Source: Podocnemis expansa
Lineage: Eukaryota; Chordata; Testudines; Podocnemididae
Assembly (NCBI GenBank): GCA_007922195.1
Contig: ML682008.1
Coordinates: 7,476,798-7,540,797 of the forward strand
Direction: 5' to 3'
Length of the DNA stretch: 64,000 nucleotides
The position numbers and the translations under genes are program-made. The notes beneath the pieces are model-generated. The model saw nothing but the letters and a program-made list of their open reading frames with translations. It ran no database searches and was not told where the DNA came from. This document shows, piece by piece, positions 41,966-52,736 of this stretch; position 1 is the stretch's first letter; each line of letters opens with the position of its first letter.

Positions 41966-42812
41966 GACAATCAGCTGGCTCACTAGGTATCATCCCCTCT
42001 CTGCTTGCCTGTCTTTGGTCCCAAGGAGCTAGCCTGAATCTATAGGCTATAGTGAGAAGTGAGTGTATTTTATGTAGGTACAGGCCACAACACAACCCCT
42101 GGGGAACACCACTGTGAGAATCTACACTATTATGTTCACCAGTTTTACAAAATTAAGATAAATCTTGTACAAAGTATGCCTCACAAGATATCTCTGAAAG
42201 AGAATCTAGATATTAAAAAAAGGCATAAAAGCACCTGGATACCTTTCTTCCTCTCCTCACTGTCTCTACTGAAACAAGGTTTCTCGAAGAGCTTGAAACT
42301 GGGGAAGATTGGTCCCAGGTTGGGTAGGGACTCCAGTCTGTGTGCTAGAAAATGTGAATTGCCTGTAACATTCAGAGAGGTGAGAAAAGCTGTTTGCTTC
42401 AAATTTAGCCTTAGTAAAGTTTAAGAAACAGCTTGCAGTTTTTACTTTTTTTCATACCCGCTTCTGATCTTCTATGCCTACTCCACTTATAAAAATGATC
42501 AGCTTTATGAGCTTGTATTGTTTAATAAGTAACTGAGTGGTAAAATATGACACATTTCTAGGGTGCATTAAAGGGACTAGAAAAATGCAGGTGTCACCCT
42601 ACATATAATTCAAGAGTGACTGTGTATAGCACGCCAATATTTGTCTAGGGTTGACTTGCATGCTTGAGGTGTGGGAAATGAACAAAGTGGCAGCTCACAC
42701 AGCAAGATCAGGCACACTGTACAACAGATTGGTGAGTTAAGGGGGCAAAACAATCCAACAAATTGTACCCCGGAGAGTGTCACAACCATACCAGGCCAAC
42801 CAAATAGAGAGT
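41966..42812. other. Unassigned DNA upstream of the intact CR1 3' end
   Basis: The 121-codon frame at 42059-42424 and its antisense partner have no recognisable motif, so I leave them uncalled. The flank next to the CR1 tail (GGCCAACCAAATAGAGAGTA) shows no obvious target duplication with the 5' side. Confidence 0.4.
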
Positions 42813-42896
42813 AGAATCATAGAATCATAGGGTTGGAAGGGACCCCACGAGGTCATCTAGTCCAACCCCCTGCCAAAAAAAGCAGGACCACTCCCA

Positions 42897-45872
42897 TTAG
42901 ATCATCCCACTCAGGGTTTTGTCCAGCTGGGACTTGAACACCTCCAGAGATGGAGATTCCACCACCTCCCTAGGCAGCTTATTCCAATGCTTCACCACTC
43001 GCCTAGTAAGGAAGTTTTTCCTAATATCCAGCCTGGACCGCCCCAGCTGTAACTTGAAGCCATTGCTTCTCATTCTGCCCTCTGTTACTACCGAGAACAG
43101 TCGAGCTCCCTCCTCCTTGGAGCAACCCTTCAAGTAGTTGAAGGTTGCTATCAAATCCCCCCTCAGTCTTCTCTTCTGTAGGCTAAATAAGCCTAGTTCC
43201 TTCAGTCTTTCTTCATAGGGCTTGTGCTCCAGCCCTTTGATCATTTTGGTTGCCCTCCTCTGGACTCTCTCTAATTTCTCCATGTCCTTTTTGTAGTGGG
43301 GAGCCCAAAACTGGACACAGTATTCCAGATGTGGCCTCACTAGTGCAGAATAGAGGGGAATGATCACATCCCTTGATCTGCTGGCAACACTTCTTCTGAT
43401 GCAGCCCAGTATGCCATTGGCCTTTTTGGCAGCAAGAGCACACTGCTGACTCATATCCAGCTTCCCATCCACCATGACTCCCAGGTCCTTTTCTCCAGTG
43501 CTGCTATTTAGCTGATCACTCCCCAGCCTGTAGCAGTACATGGGGTTTTTTCGTCCCAAGTGCAGGATTTTACACTTGTCCTTGTTGAACCTCATGAGAT
43601 TCGTCTTGGCCCACTGCTCCAGTTTGTCTAGGTCTCCCTGAATCCTGTCTCTGCCCTCTAGGGTGTCTACCGTTCCCCCCAGTTTGGTATCATCTGCAAA
43701 CTTACTAAGTGTGCAATCTATCCCATCATCCAGATCATTAATGAAAACATTGAACAGAACTGGCCCCAGGACCGACCCCTGGGGCACACCACTTGTTACT
43801 GCCTGCCAACTTGACATGGAGCCATTGATTCCTACACGCTGAAACCGTTGTTCTAGCCAGTTTTCTATCCACCTTACAGTCCATGCATCTAACCCATACT
43901 TCCTTAATTTGCCAATGAGAATGCTGTGGGAAACCGTATCAAAAGCCTTGCTAAAGTCAAGGTATATCACATCAACGGCTCTTCCCGCATCCACAAATCC
44001 AGTCATCTCATCATAGAAGGTGATGAGGTTGGTCAGGCATGATTTACCCTTGGTAAATCCATGCTGACTGTTCCTGATTACTCTACATTCCTCCAAGTGT
44101 TTCAGGATGGATTTTTTGAGAAGCTGCTCCATGATTTTTCCAGGGATTGAGGTGAGGCTGACAGGTCTGTAATTCCCTGGATCCTCCTTTTTGCCTTTCT
44201 TGAAGATAGGTACTATATTTGCTTTTTTCCAGTCCTCTGGCACCTCCCCCGTTCGCCACGAGTTTTCAAAGATAATGGCCAACGGTACTGCTATCTCATC
44301 AGCCAGCTCCCTCAGCACCCTCGGATGCAGTTCATCCGGCCCCATGGACTTGTGCACATCTAGTTTCTTTAAGCAGTCCCTAACCTGACCTTCCGTCACC
44401 AAGGGCCTCTCTTCTTCTCCCCAGTCCCCCGTACCTAGTGTAGTGGGCTGGGAGCTGACCTTGCTTGTGAAAACTGAACTAAAAAAAGCATTGAGCACTT
44501 CAGCTTTTTCCTCATCCTCTGTCACAAGGATGCCTGCCCCATTCAGTAAGGGACCTACACCATCCCTGATCCTCTTCTTGTTATTGATATACTTGTAGAA
44601 CCCCTTCCTGTTATCCTTCACATCCCTTGCTAGTCGCAACTCCATTTGTCCTTTGGCCTTTCTGATTTTATCCCTGCAGTCTCGAGCAATGTCTTTATAT
44701 GCCTCCTTAGTCATCTGTCCTAGCTTCCACTTCCTGTAAGCGTCCTTTTTATGCTTCAGCTCAGTGCAGAGCTCTCTGTTAAGCCACAGTGGGCGCCTTC
44801 CACATTTGCTGTGCTTTCTCCTTATTGGAATTGTATCTTCCTGTGCCCTTAGCAGGGTTTCTTTAAAATGCACCCAACTCTCTTGGACACCTTTCCCCTT
44901 CAGATCAGCCTCCCAAGGGATCCTGCCCATCAGTTCCCTGAGGGAGACAAAATCTGCTTTTCTGAAGTCCAGGGTCTGTGTTTTGCTTCTTTCCTTCTTT
45001 CCTTTAATCATCAACTTGAAGTCAATCATTTCATGGTCACTGCTACCCAGGCTGCCATTCACTTCTACTTCCCTGATAAATTCTTCTCTATTTGTGAGCA
45101 GCAGATCGAGAGGTGCAAGGCCCCTCGTTGGTTGCTCCAGCATTTGTACCAGGAAGTTGTCCTCAACACTCTCCAGAAACTTCCTGGATTGCCTGTGCAC
45201 TGCTGTATTGGCCTTCCAGCAGATGTCAGGGTAATTGAAGTCCCCCATGAGAACCAGGGCCTGTGCTCTAGAAACTTCTGGTAGTTGTACACAGAATGCC
45301 TCATCCACTTCCTCCTTCTGATCTGGTGGTCTGTAGCAGACACCTACCACAACATCCCCCTTGTTGCTCTCCCCTCTAAACTTAACCCACAGACTTTCAA
45401 CTGGCTTGTTTCCACTTTCATAATGAAGCTCTGAGCAGTCATAGAGCTCCTTTACATATAGTGCTACTCCTCCCCCTTTCCTTCCCTGCCTGTCCTTCCT
45501 GAACAGTTTATACCCATCTATTGCAGAGCTCCAGTCATGCAAACTATTCCACCACGTCTCTGTTATCCCAATCATGTCATAGTTCTTTGTCTGCGCTAGT
45601 GCTACCAATTCCTCCTGCTTGTTTCCCAGGCTCCTTGCATTTGTGTATAGGCACCTAAGATACCCAGCTGATTGCCCTACTTTCCCATTTTGACATTCAA
45701 TTCTATTGTATCTACCTCCCTGGATTTTCTTTTGGTGTTGACCTCCCCCACCTGCCTCAGGCATTAGGGCTTCATTAGAGCATCTAAGAAAGTTATTTGA
45801 TTTCCCCCGCATGTTCCAATTATCCTCTCTTCTATCCCTGTAGTTACAGTCCCGGCACCCCCCAAGTTCCAT
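42897..45872 (-). CDS. CR1 ORF2: AP endonuclease plus reverse transcriptase, intact
   Basis: The open frame runs from 45962 to the TAA at 42897. The first ATG is at 45872 (991 aa); a GTG at 45893 would give 998 aa, and residue numbers below count from that GTG. The endonuclease occupies roughly residues 78-295, with Asn85 (TNARS), Glu112 (TETWW), Asp218 and Asn220 (MGDFN) and Asp286-His287 (SSDH) all present. The reverse transcriptase runs from about 560 to 800, with Asp646 in [10 protein letters not shown], the PQGSVLGP turn (704-711) and the active pair Asp734-Asp735 in FADDT. A C-terminal region ends DKTLSGMI. The protein nicks DNA and copies its own RNA at the nick. The frame overlaps the ORF1 end by about 25 bases, so translation probably depends on reinitiation. 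No stop or frameshift is seen; activity is possible but unproven, and the copy lacks most of ORF1 and its promoter. Confidence 0.97.
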   Translation of the reverse strand: MELGGCRDCNYRDRREDNWNMRGKSNNFLRCSNEALMPEAGGGGQHQKKIQGGRYNRIECQNGKVGQSAGYLRCLYTNARSLGNKQEELVALAQTKNYDMIGITETWWNSLHDWSSAIDGYKLFRKDRQGRKGGGVALYVKELYDCSELHYESGNKPVESLWVKFRGESNKGDVVVGVCYRPPDQKEEVDEAFCVQLPEVSRAQALVLMGDFNYPDICWKANTAVHRQSRKFLESVEDNFLVQMLEQPTRGLAPLDLLLTNREEFIREVEVNGSLGSSDHEMIDFKLMIKGKKERSKTQTLDFRKADFVSLRELMGRIPWEADLKGKGVQESWVHFKETLLRAQEDTIPIRRKHSKCGRRPLWLNRELCTELKHKKDAYRKWKLGQMTKEAYKDIARDCRDKIRKAKGQMELRLARDVKDNRKGFYKYINNKKRIRDGVGPLLNGAGILVTEDEEKAEVLNAFFSSVFTSKVSSQPTTLGTGDWGEEERPLVTEGQVRDCLKKLDVHKSMGPDELHPRVLRELADEIAVPLAIIFENSWRTGEVPEDWKKANIVPIFKKGKKEDPGNYRPVSLTSIPGKIMEQLLKKSILKHLEECRVIRNSQHGFTKGKSCLTNLITFYDEMTGFVDAGRAVDVIYLDFSKAFDTVSHSILIGKLRKYGLDAWTVRWIENWLEQRFQRVGINGSMSSWQAVTSGVPQGSVLGPVLFNVFINDLDDGIDCTLSKFADDTKLGGTVDTLEGRDRIQGDLDKLEQWAKTNLMRFNKDKCKILHLGRKNPMYCYRLGSDQLNSSTGEKDLGVMVDGKLDMSQQCALAAKKANGILGCIRRSVASRSRDVIIPLYSALVRPHLEYCVQFWAPHYKKDMEKLERVQRRATKMIKGLEHKPYEERLKELGLFSLQKRRLRGDLIATFNYLKGCSKEEGARLFSVVTEGRMRSNGFKLQLGRSRLDIRKNFLTRRVVKHWNKLPREVVESPSLEVFKSQLDKTLSGMI

Positions 45873-45937
45873 CCCATCCCCCTGGTCTCCCACATAGTCA
45901 CTTACCTGTGGGCTTTGGTCTCCTTCCCCCTTCAGAC

Positions 45938-46098
45938 CTAGTTTAAAGCCCTCCTCACTAGGTCAGCCAGTCTGCGTCCAAATACGCTCTTCCCCTTCCT
46001 CGAAAGATGGAGTCCATCTCTGCCTAGCAGTCCTTCTTCCTGAAACAGCAACCCATGGTCGAGGAAGCCAAAGCCCTCCTGACGAGACAAACCCAGTA
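45938..46098 (-). pseudogene. CR1 ORF1 C-terminal fragment
   Basis: In the frame that ends at the TAG 45938-45940, the minus strand reads GFGFLDHGLLF, then RDGLHLSRKGKSVFGRRLA and LVRRALN. The DGLHLS block matches the Asp-x-x-His end of the SGNH esterase-like domain that CR1 ORF1 proteins carry. Only about 52 codons remain; the rest was lost by 5' truncation. The end of this frame overlaps the start of the ORF2 frame. Confidence 0.82.
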
Positions 46099-46740
46099 AT
46101 GTAATCCCACTCTAGACTTTCTTAGATTAGGAAAATTGGTCTAGTTTAGGTCAGGTTAAGCTAACATAGGTTAGTTAAGCAAGAATAAACTCATCTACTT
46201 TCCTTATTATAGTTGCAGGATATCACATTTAGCTTTATTTTACCACATTGATGTTTTACCTGTGGGAAAGTGACTGAGTTTAGGTGAGGTTTCACTAGCT
46301 AGTGCTAACTAAGCCTGATCTAAACTAGATCTTTTCCTAGTCATGTCATGCCCTAGGCTGTATTGGTCTCACAGCTAGAATGGCTACTATGAGGCTTCAA
46401 ATAATGTCATGAGAATCCTGGCAGGAATTTATATAAATTGTTAGAACATGGCTCTGCCATTGTATGATGGTTGTGTTAAACATGCATGTAATTTGTGGCA
46501 ACCTGTGTAATACAATGGAAAGAAGGATTTTACCCATCTCCAAGCACTCCACACCAGCATTGTTACATCACCTTTACTTAAGAGAAATCCAGCCACTCAT
46601 GTTCTGTCTTAGCAAAGGAACATTGTGCCAGGCCCCTTCGGGATGGCGGGGGGGACTAAAAATAACACAGGGGCAAGAACATATTGGCAAGAGAAATTCA
46701 CTGGTGCTTGTGCCTCTGCATTCATCTCTTTCCTTACCCA
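46099..46740. other. Unassigned DNA 5' of the intact CR1
   Basis: TTAGGTTAAGCTAACATAGG-type T/A-rich sequence with no clear repeat family. The 97-codon frame at 46464-46757 has no motif. Confidence 0.35.
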
Positions 46741-46895
46741 GGCTATGTCTACACTGACGGCAGCAAATTCACTACCATCACTTCCAGGTTCAGTTGAGTG
46801 GTCAGTCAAGACTCTCTCAGTCAATCAGTCAAGACTCTCTCAGTCAATCTGGAGTTCAGCTCAGTAACTCCAAGCCTCTGTCCAGACAATTCTGT
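46741..46895. mobile_element. Small Harbinger-like MITE (family C), left part
   Basis: It begins GGCTATGTCTACACTGACGG and shares GGCAGCAAATTCACTACCAT, GGTCAGTCAAGACTC and AGTAACTCCAA with 63236-63405. A tandem duplication of about 24 bases (CAGTCAAGACTCTCTCAGTC) lies at 46803-46852. The right terminus is not clear. Confidence 0.6.
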
Positions 46896-46899
46896 GTTT

Positions 46900-47690
46900 T
46901 AAGGAGAAGGTGGCTTATTTTCCCCTAAGTGAAGCCTTGACCCAGGGTGTCTTCAGGTATACCTTGGCTGTTCTCTCACTTACATAGAGATTGATGTTTT
47001 TCTCTTCCAAGGAAGAAAAAGACAAATAGTCATGATTCATGCCAGATAAAAGAAGTGAGGGGATGTGGGCTCTCATTGGTTGATCTGGCTGTCTGATAGA
47101 AGTAAGGCTCAAAGGATGAAAATCCACAAAGGCTGTTCTTTTTTCTAGAACAGAGATTAGATTAGGAGATCCAAGGAAAGACACTAGTAACTACACTTTT
47201 GTAATAGCCTCTCCTGCGAATCTCAAGCTGTAATAATGGAATCTTTAGCATCTCCTTCACTCCTCTTGATTTGAGTATGCTGTCCCTACATCACCACATC
47301 AGAGTGAAGGTCTTCCTTTCTGGGCATTCCTGATAGCAGGGAGAAGGAATTCTTCTGCCCTATGTGCATTCTGGTCAGCACAGCTGAGGCTCCTTTCCAC
47401 GTTCCTGCTGACCACTTCAGAAGCTACTGGCTCTTGCTCTGTCTGCCCAACTGCTTTTATCGACCTTCTAACAGGGTATTAAAAGCAAAGTAAAGTCAAA
47501 AACTTACATAAATAACTTAGACTGGTGTGATTGTCTTTGCTTTTGTTGCCATGTGTATTGGAATTATCATATCTGAAGGCACCATTTTATAGTTTTAATA
47601 GATAAATGTTGGGGATAGCTGCTCACAACAAGCTAATGATATATTTGAGGATGGAATTCTTCCCAGATAGTGAAATTACCTACCTAGCTC
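46900..47690. other. Unassigned DNA
   Basis: No supported gene. The 89-codon minus frame at 46915-47184 shows no known motif. Confidence 0.35.
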
Positions 47691-48475
47691 ATCAACATTA
47701 ATCAGTGACCTATAAATCATATAAACTAGTGATCTATAAGGATGACTATGAACAAATAACACAATTATGTAGGGGAGAAATCAGAAGGATCAAGGCACAA
47801 AGTGAGATCAAATTAGCTGAAGGCATAAAGGGTAGCAAGAAAACATTTTTCAAATATATTAGAAACAAGAGGAAGACCAAGGACAGCACAGAACCATTAT
47901 TCAATAAAGAGGGAAAAACAATAATGGAAAATGTGGAAATGGCAGAGGAACAAAATGATTTCTTTGTTTCGGTCTTCACTGAGGAGGTTGGTGGTGTGTG
48001 GATGCCTGACATAGTGAAGGTCAGTGAAAATGGAATAGGATCAGAAACTAAAGTAGGGAAAGAGGAAATTAAAAGTTATGTAGACAAGGTAGATGTGTTC
48101 AAGTCACCAGGGCCTGATGACATGCACCCTAGAACACTAAAGGAATTGACCCAGATGTTGCAGCCATTGCCTATTTCTTTAAAAAATCATGGAAGACTGA
48201 AGAGATCATAGAGGACTGGATAAAAGCAAACATAGTTCCTATATGTAAAAAAGGGAAAGAAGGACAACCCAGGGAATTACAGATCAGTCAGTTTAATTTC
48301 TGAACCAGGAAAGATAATGGAGGAAAAAATTAAAGAATCAATTAGCAAACATCTAAAAGACAACAAGGTGTTAAGTGATAGTAAGCATGGATTTGTCAAG
48401 AACAAATCATGTCAAACCAAACTGATAACTTTCTGGGACAGAGTAACAAGCCTTATGGATGGGGGGGAGCAATAA
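47691..48475 (+). mobile_element. CR1 fragment, plus strand, endonuclease-RT linker to palm
   Basis: This + strand CR1 begins within the linker after the endonuclease and stops inside the RT at LITFWDRVTSLMDGGEQ, where the MITE at 48476 begins. Its 3' half is not found immediately beyond; a separate CR1 3' end in the same orientation lies at 51175-51343, so the two may be parts of one element with an internal loss, or independent. Confidence 0.85.
47705..48470 (+). pseudogene. CR1 ORF2 fragment, frameshifted
   Basis: The first frame (47705-48211) carries EIRRIKAQSEIKLAEGIKGS, KTFFKYIRNKRK, LFNKEGK and the block DVFKSPGPDDMHPRTLKELT, which correspond to residues 400-530 of the intact ORF2. 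After a frameshift near 48205, PGNYRSVSLI, EPGKIMEE, SKHGFVKNKSC and LITFWDRVTSL follow, corresponding to residues 570-635. The catalytic Asp boxes lie beyond the break and are absent. Confidence 0.9.
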
Positions 48476-49387
48476 GAGTATGTCCACATGTCTTTTTTAC
48501 TTCAAAATAACAGTAGTTATTTTGAAATAAAAAGTTTTAGTCCACATGACGTATTTTTATTTCAAAACGATGGAGCCCCTTGTTTTGAAATAAAAGCCGC
48601 CATTTCGAAATGGCTTAAACCGCTTTCCTTTCAAAACAGTGGTTATTTAGAAACTGGTCATTTTGAAATAACACCATTCGGACACATTATTTTGAAACAA
48701 CAGTTGTTTCGAAATAATATTTGACCATATTCCCAGGGTTCATGGCACCCTGGGAGGAAGGTCCCACCCCCCCTCTTAGCACCCTGGCCATGGATCAACA
48801 CCTTGGCCAGGGGCTGAGCTGAGGTGCAGGGGGGCGGTGGGCATCCCAGCCAGCTTCCCTGCCACTTCCCCTTGCCTTTCAGCAAAGAGAAGTGGCGGGC
48901 GAAGGCGGCTGGGGCGCCCGCCACTCCCCTACCCCCAGCCTGGGAAAGTGGCGGGGAAAACCCGCTGCTCTCCCTTGCAGGGCGCAGGAGGGGCCAGCAG
49001 GTGCCCCAGCCAGTTTGGCTGACTGCCCCGTCCCTGGCCTCCTGGAAGCGGCCAGGGAACCTGAAGGCTGGGGCTCCCCCGGCCTCTTGTGAGTGGTGGG
49101 GAGGGGGGGGCTGCCAGTTCCCCAGCCCCTCCAGCCTGTGAGGGGCTGGGGAACTGGCAGTCCCCCCCTGCTACCACTCACAAGTGGCTGGGGGATCCAT
49201 AGCCCACACCTTCCCTGGCCACTTCCAGGCAGCCAGGGGCTGGGGGAGCAGGGCACCCAGTTCCCTCTCCCCGCGCCCCCACTCTCTCCCCCGCCGGGGC
49301 TGGGAGAATGTTGCCTCAGTGGGTAGGGGCTGCGGGTGCCCACTCTGCCCCCCGCCCAAGCTCAGGGGGAGCTGCTGGCACCACACC
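48476..49387. mobile_element. Harbinger-like MITE, family B, left arm and GC-rich centre
   Basis: GAGTATGTCCACATG follows TAA, a typical Harbinger target. The arm (48476-48720) matches 2866-3080, including GCCATTTCGAAATGGCTTAAACC. The GC-rich centre (48725-49387) contains a 25-base-arm hairpin at about 49107-49175. No right arm is present; the sequence passes directly into the PLE at about 49388, so the element was truncated. Overlapping frames of up to 154 codons are GC artefacts. Confidence 0.7.
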
Positions 49388-49399
49388 AGCTGGACGCTC

Positions 49400-50400
49400 C
49401 ATTATCTTGGGCATTGGCACACTCACAGCAGGATTGTCTGGCTATGTGGACTCTCTCCTCAGGCCCTACTCCACCATCTCTCCCAGTTATCTCCATGACA
49501 TAACCGACTTCCTGAATAAACTAAAATCAATCGGTAGGCTCCCAGAAAACACCATCCTCACCACTATGGATGTAGAAGCCCTCTACACCAACATTCCTCA
49601 CAAAAATGGACTACAAGCCATTAGGAACAGTTTCCCGGATGATAACACAGGATGCCTGGTAAATGAACTTTGTGACTTTGTCCTGACCCACAACTACTTC
49701 AGATTTGGGGATGATCTACACTTCCAAGTCAGCGACACAGCTATGGGTACCCGCATGGCCCCACAGTACGCCAACATCTTTATGGCTGACCTAGAACATT
49801 GCTTCTTTGCATCTTGTCCACTATTGCCACTCCTTTAATTGCACTACACTGATGATATTTTCATCATCTGGACCCACGGGAAAGAGTCCCTGCAAGAATT
49901 CCACTGAGACTTCAACAATTTCCACCCCACCATCAACCTCAGCCTAAAGCAGTCCACACAAGAAATCCACTTCTTGGACACTACTGTATGTATAAGAGAT
50001 GGACACATTAACAGTACCCTATTCCGCAAACCAACTGACAGCAATGCATACCTACATGCCTACATATCCACTTGGGACACATTACATGATCCATCATCCA
50101 CAGCCAAGCTTTAAGGTACAACCAGATCTGCTCTGATCCCTCAAGCAGAGACAAACACCTATGAAATCTCTACCAGGCATTCCTGAAACTATAGTACCCA
50201 GCTGGTGAAGTGAAAAAATAAATTGACGGAGCCAGATGGGTACACAGGAGACACCTACTAGAGAACCGACCTGACAGAGAAAACAACCGAACACCTCTGG
50301 TCATCACCTACAGTCCCCAACTTAAATCTCTCCAACACAGCATCAAAGATCTACAACCTATCCTCGAAGATGATCCCACACTTTCTCAGGCCTTGGGAGG
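49400..50400 (+). pseudogene. PLE reverse transcriptase, broken
   Basis: LPENTILTTMDVEALYTNIPH carries the first catalytic Asp of the palm, and GTRMAPQYANIFMADLEHCF the next box; both are in the frame open to 49838. A TAA at 49836-49838 precedes LHYTDDIFIIW, the active-site box, in which Thr replaces the Ile seen in the other copy. Further downstream EIHFLDTTV, FRKPTDS and PAGEVKK-like blocks appear with additional stops (TGA in FHxDF). It is a dead copy that still displays the full order of RT motifs from palm to thumb. Confidence 0.9.
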
Positions 50401-50589
50401 CAGGCCTATTCTTGGTTACAGACAGCTTTCCAACCTCAAGCAAATACTCACCAGCAACCAAACACTATACAACAGAAACACCAGCGCAGGAACCTATCCT
50501 TGCAACAAACCCCATTGCCAACTCTGATCACATATTCATTCCAGGGATACCATCATGGGCCCCAACCAGATCAGCCACACCATCAGGGG

Positions 50590-50926
50590 CTCATTCACCT
50601 GCACATCCACTAATGTGGTATATGCTATCACGTGCCAGCAATGCCCCTCTGTCATGTAGATTGGGCAGACTAGACTGTCCTTGTGTAAAAGGATAAATGG
50701 ACACAAAACAGATATCAAAAATGGAAACATCCATAAGCCAATAGGAAAACACTGCAACCTCCATGGACACTCAGTGGCAGACTTGAAAGTTGCCATACTT
50801 CAAAAAAGAAACTTCAAAAACAGACTTCAGCATGAAACTGCAGAGTTGGAGCTAATCTGCAAGTTTGACACCAGCTGGCTGGGTCTGAATAGAGATGTAG
50901 AATGGTTCGCACATTACAAGAAGTGA
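50590..50926 (+). pseudogene. PLE GIY-YIG endonuclease with stop at the motif Tyr
   Basis: The frame reads VVYAITCQQC, then SVM-stop-IGQTRLSLCKRINGHKT, then a long undamaged C-terminal part (HETAELELICKFDTSWLGLN ... WFAHYKK). The stop TAG falls where the other PLE copy has TAC/TAT for the Tyr of the YIG motif (LYIGQM). That single base change both ends translation and removes the catalytic residue. The rest of the domain is well preserved. Confidence 0.9.
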
Positions 50927-51064
50927 TTCATCGGTTCACACGTTCTCTCCCTTTAATCTACTGGTGTGAATGGGCCTCATCTGGTCTCTGAACTGACTTT
51001 GTTAACAGTTGCCCTCCTCCATTCTGGCATGTGTATATACATCTCTCCACTGTTGTTTCCACTT

Positions 51065-51165
51065 CATGCATCTGATGAAGTGGGTTGTAGCCCACGAAAG
51101 CTTATGCTCAAAGAAATCTGTTAGTTTATAAGGTGCCACAGGACTCTTGCTGCTTTTGCTAATTG
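51065..51165 (+). repeat. Reference PLE 3' tail
   Basis: GCATCTGATGAAGTGGGTTG, CCCACGAAAGCTTATGCTC, ATCTGTTAGTTTATAAGGTG and CCACAGGACTCTTGC follow the PLE coding region directly. This anchors the identity of all isolated tail fragments in the window. Confidence 0.92.
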
Positions 51166-51174
51166 TCAGGGTGA

Positions 51175-51343
51175 CTAAGGTGCCCAGTGAGGTGTGGAAT
51201 CTCCATTATTGGCAATGTTTAAGAGAAGATTAAACAAAAACCTGTCAGGGGTGCTTTAAGATATTACTTTGTTGGTCCTGCCATGAATGCAGGAGACTAG
51301 AGTCAACCTCTCATGGTTCCTTCCAGTTTCTTTGATTCTATGT
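51175..51343 (+). mobile_element. CR1 3' end, plus strand
   Basis: GTGTGGAATCTCCATTATTG, AGAGAAGATTAAACAAAAAC and CCTGTCAGGGGTGCTTTAAG correspond to the C-terminal ORF2 and 3' UTR region of CR1, and the segment ends in TTTGATTCTATG, the CR1 terminal motif. A partial inverse copy is at 52310-52395. Confidence 0.8.
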
Positions 51344-52279
51344 TTCCCAATATGCCTATATACATGGAACACTTACATATAAATTAACCAGAGCTAAAGA
51401 TTGCCTATGAGTTCTCTATGAGCACCAAAGAACAGGGTGATTTTTTATTTCTCCCTGCTAATTCACAGGAGAGAAGCCAAAATAATTTGAAATTATTTTT
51501 ATAAGTGTTCTTGCAGTTTAATAATTAAGCACTAAAATGTAACTATTCTTAGTTAATATAACATAAATTTCTCGCATTTAAGTAACAATAGAAATTGTTC
51601 AGCTAAAGTCCAGATTTCTCAGAAAATTGTACATCACTATAATTAAAAATTTTGCTTATAGTTTTTATAAACCACATCAGCAAATAAAGGTATCCTTTAA
51701 ATTAAATGGAGCTCATTTGCCTTTAATTTGCACCAATTTTAGTTGGTGAAATTGTATTAATATCAAAGATTTCTCTCCATAGTTGGCAGTTGGCTAGTTG
51801 ATGGGGTCAAGGGGAATTAGATTCTAATCCTATCTCTGCCACTGATCACCTCAAGCAAGTCCCTTGTCCTTACTCCTGCGTCTTTGATCCCTCCCCAGCC
51901 TGTATCTCTTACATCTATTTAGACAGTAAACTCTGCTGACCAGGAACTATCAGTCACTATGCATATGTCTGGTGAAGTCCTGATCTCAGTGAGGTGCTGC
52001 AGCAACCCCAATATTAAGAGAGATACCCCAGCATACACTGATGTGAGAAGAGCATCAAGGGCTTAGTGAATGAAAGCTGGTCCACAGCAAATGCCAATGT
52101 TTCAAACATATTTTCCTTACAGATTGGAACAATCAGTCATAATGTCAAAAATTTCCACAAAAAGTACATTCTAAAAGATGTTGATTACTAAATAGCAAAT
52201 AATGTCTAAACATAATAACAAATATAATTTATATGTAAAATATTAAACACACTATCTACAATATAGTGCAACTGTCAGT
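51344..52279. other. Unassigned AT-rich DNA
   Basis: No open frame of note and no recognised repeat. Confidence 0.45.
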
Positions 52280-52736
52280 GGGTACCTCTACACTGGAATC
52301 TTATGTCTCCTGCATTCATGGCAGGACCAACAAAGTCATATTGTAAAGCATCCCTGACAGGTGTTTGTCTAATCTTCTCTTAAACATTGCCAAGTCGACC
52401 TACAGAGTTCTGCGGTCACACTGGGCTTACATTAAGCTGACTTAAGCGCCTCCTTAAGTCAGCTTAATACCACCACCTCTTAAGGTTGACTTAAGCCAAT
52501 GTAGATGGGGAAAGCCCTTAGGTCGACCTAAATGGCATTTCTCCGGAGCAATGTAGGACAGCTACCCACAATGAACCATTCCTCTGATGACCTAGCACCT
52601 GCCAGTGTAGATGCAGACAGTTGACAAGAGTTTTCAATGTGGAAACTTGAAGTTGACTTTACAAGGTCAACTTTAAGTTGACTTTAATGTTGACCTTGTT
52701 AAGTTGACTCAAGAGAGCCTCCAAAGTAGACATACT
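52280..52736. mobile_element. Harbinger-like MITE, family A, with CR1 insert
   Basis: The left end GGGTACCTCTACACTGG and the right end CAAAGTAGACATAC are inverted. The body has TTAAGTCAGCTTAA and AAGTTGACTTTA blocks. A CR1 3' fragment in minus orientation (about 52310-52395, CATTCATGGCAGGACCAACA) interrupts the left arm. Confidence 0.75.

Larger units (their letters stand above)
42813..46098 (-). mobile_element. CR1 LINE, nearly complete, recently active lineage
   Basis: From 3' to 5': terminal repeats of ATTCTATG type (42813-42832), a short 3' UTR, an uninterrupted ORF2, and the C-terminal end of ORF1, after which the element is 5'-truncated at about 46098. CR1 elements transpose by target-primed reverse transcription at their 3' end, so this truncation pattern is standard. 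It is the same subfamily as 35096-36213. The coding region shows no lesion. Confidence 0.96.
49388..51165 (+). mobile_element. Penelope-like retroelement, 5'-truncated, with full 3' tail
   Basis: In order on the + strand: RT (from about 49400), linker, GIY-YIG endonuclease, 3' UTR with CTGGTGTGAATGGGCCTCAT, and the tail GCATCTGATGAAGTGGGTTG ... GGTGCCACAGGACTCTTGC. This copy ties the isolated tail fragments elsewhere in the window to PLEs. The 5' end lies within the RT fingers. Confidence 0.93.

Noticed and set aside
42059..42424. 121-codon frame next to the CR1 as a host gene
   Set aside because: No motif and an antisense frame covers most of it; cannot be supported from sequence alone.
48824..49343. 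Overlapping frames up to 154 codons
   Set aside because: GC-rich centre of a MITE with palindromes; no motif, and frames exist in all phases.
47691..51343. Single CR1 interrupted by MITE and PLE
   Set aside because: The two CR1 parts share orientation, but the RT palm through C-terminus between them is absent, so continuity cannot be claimed.
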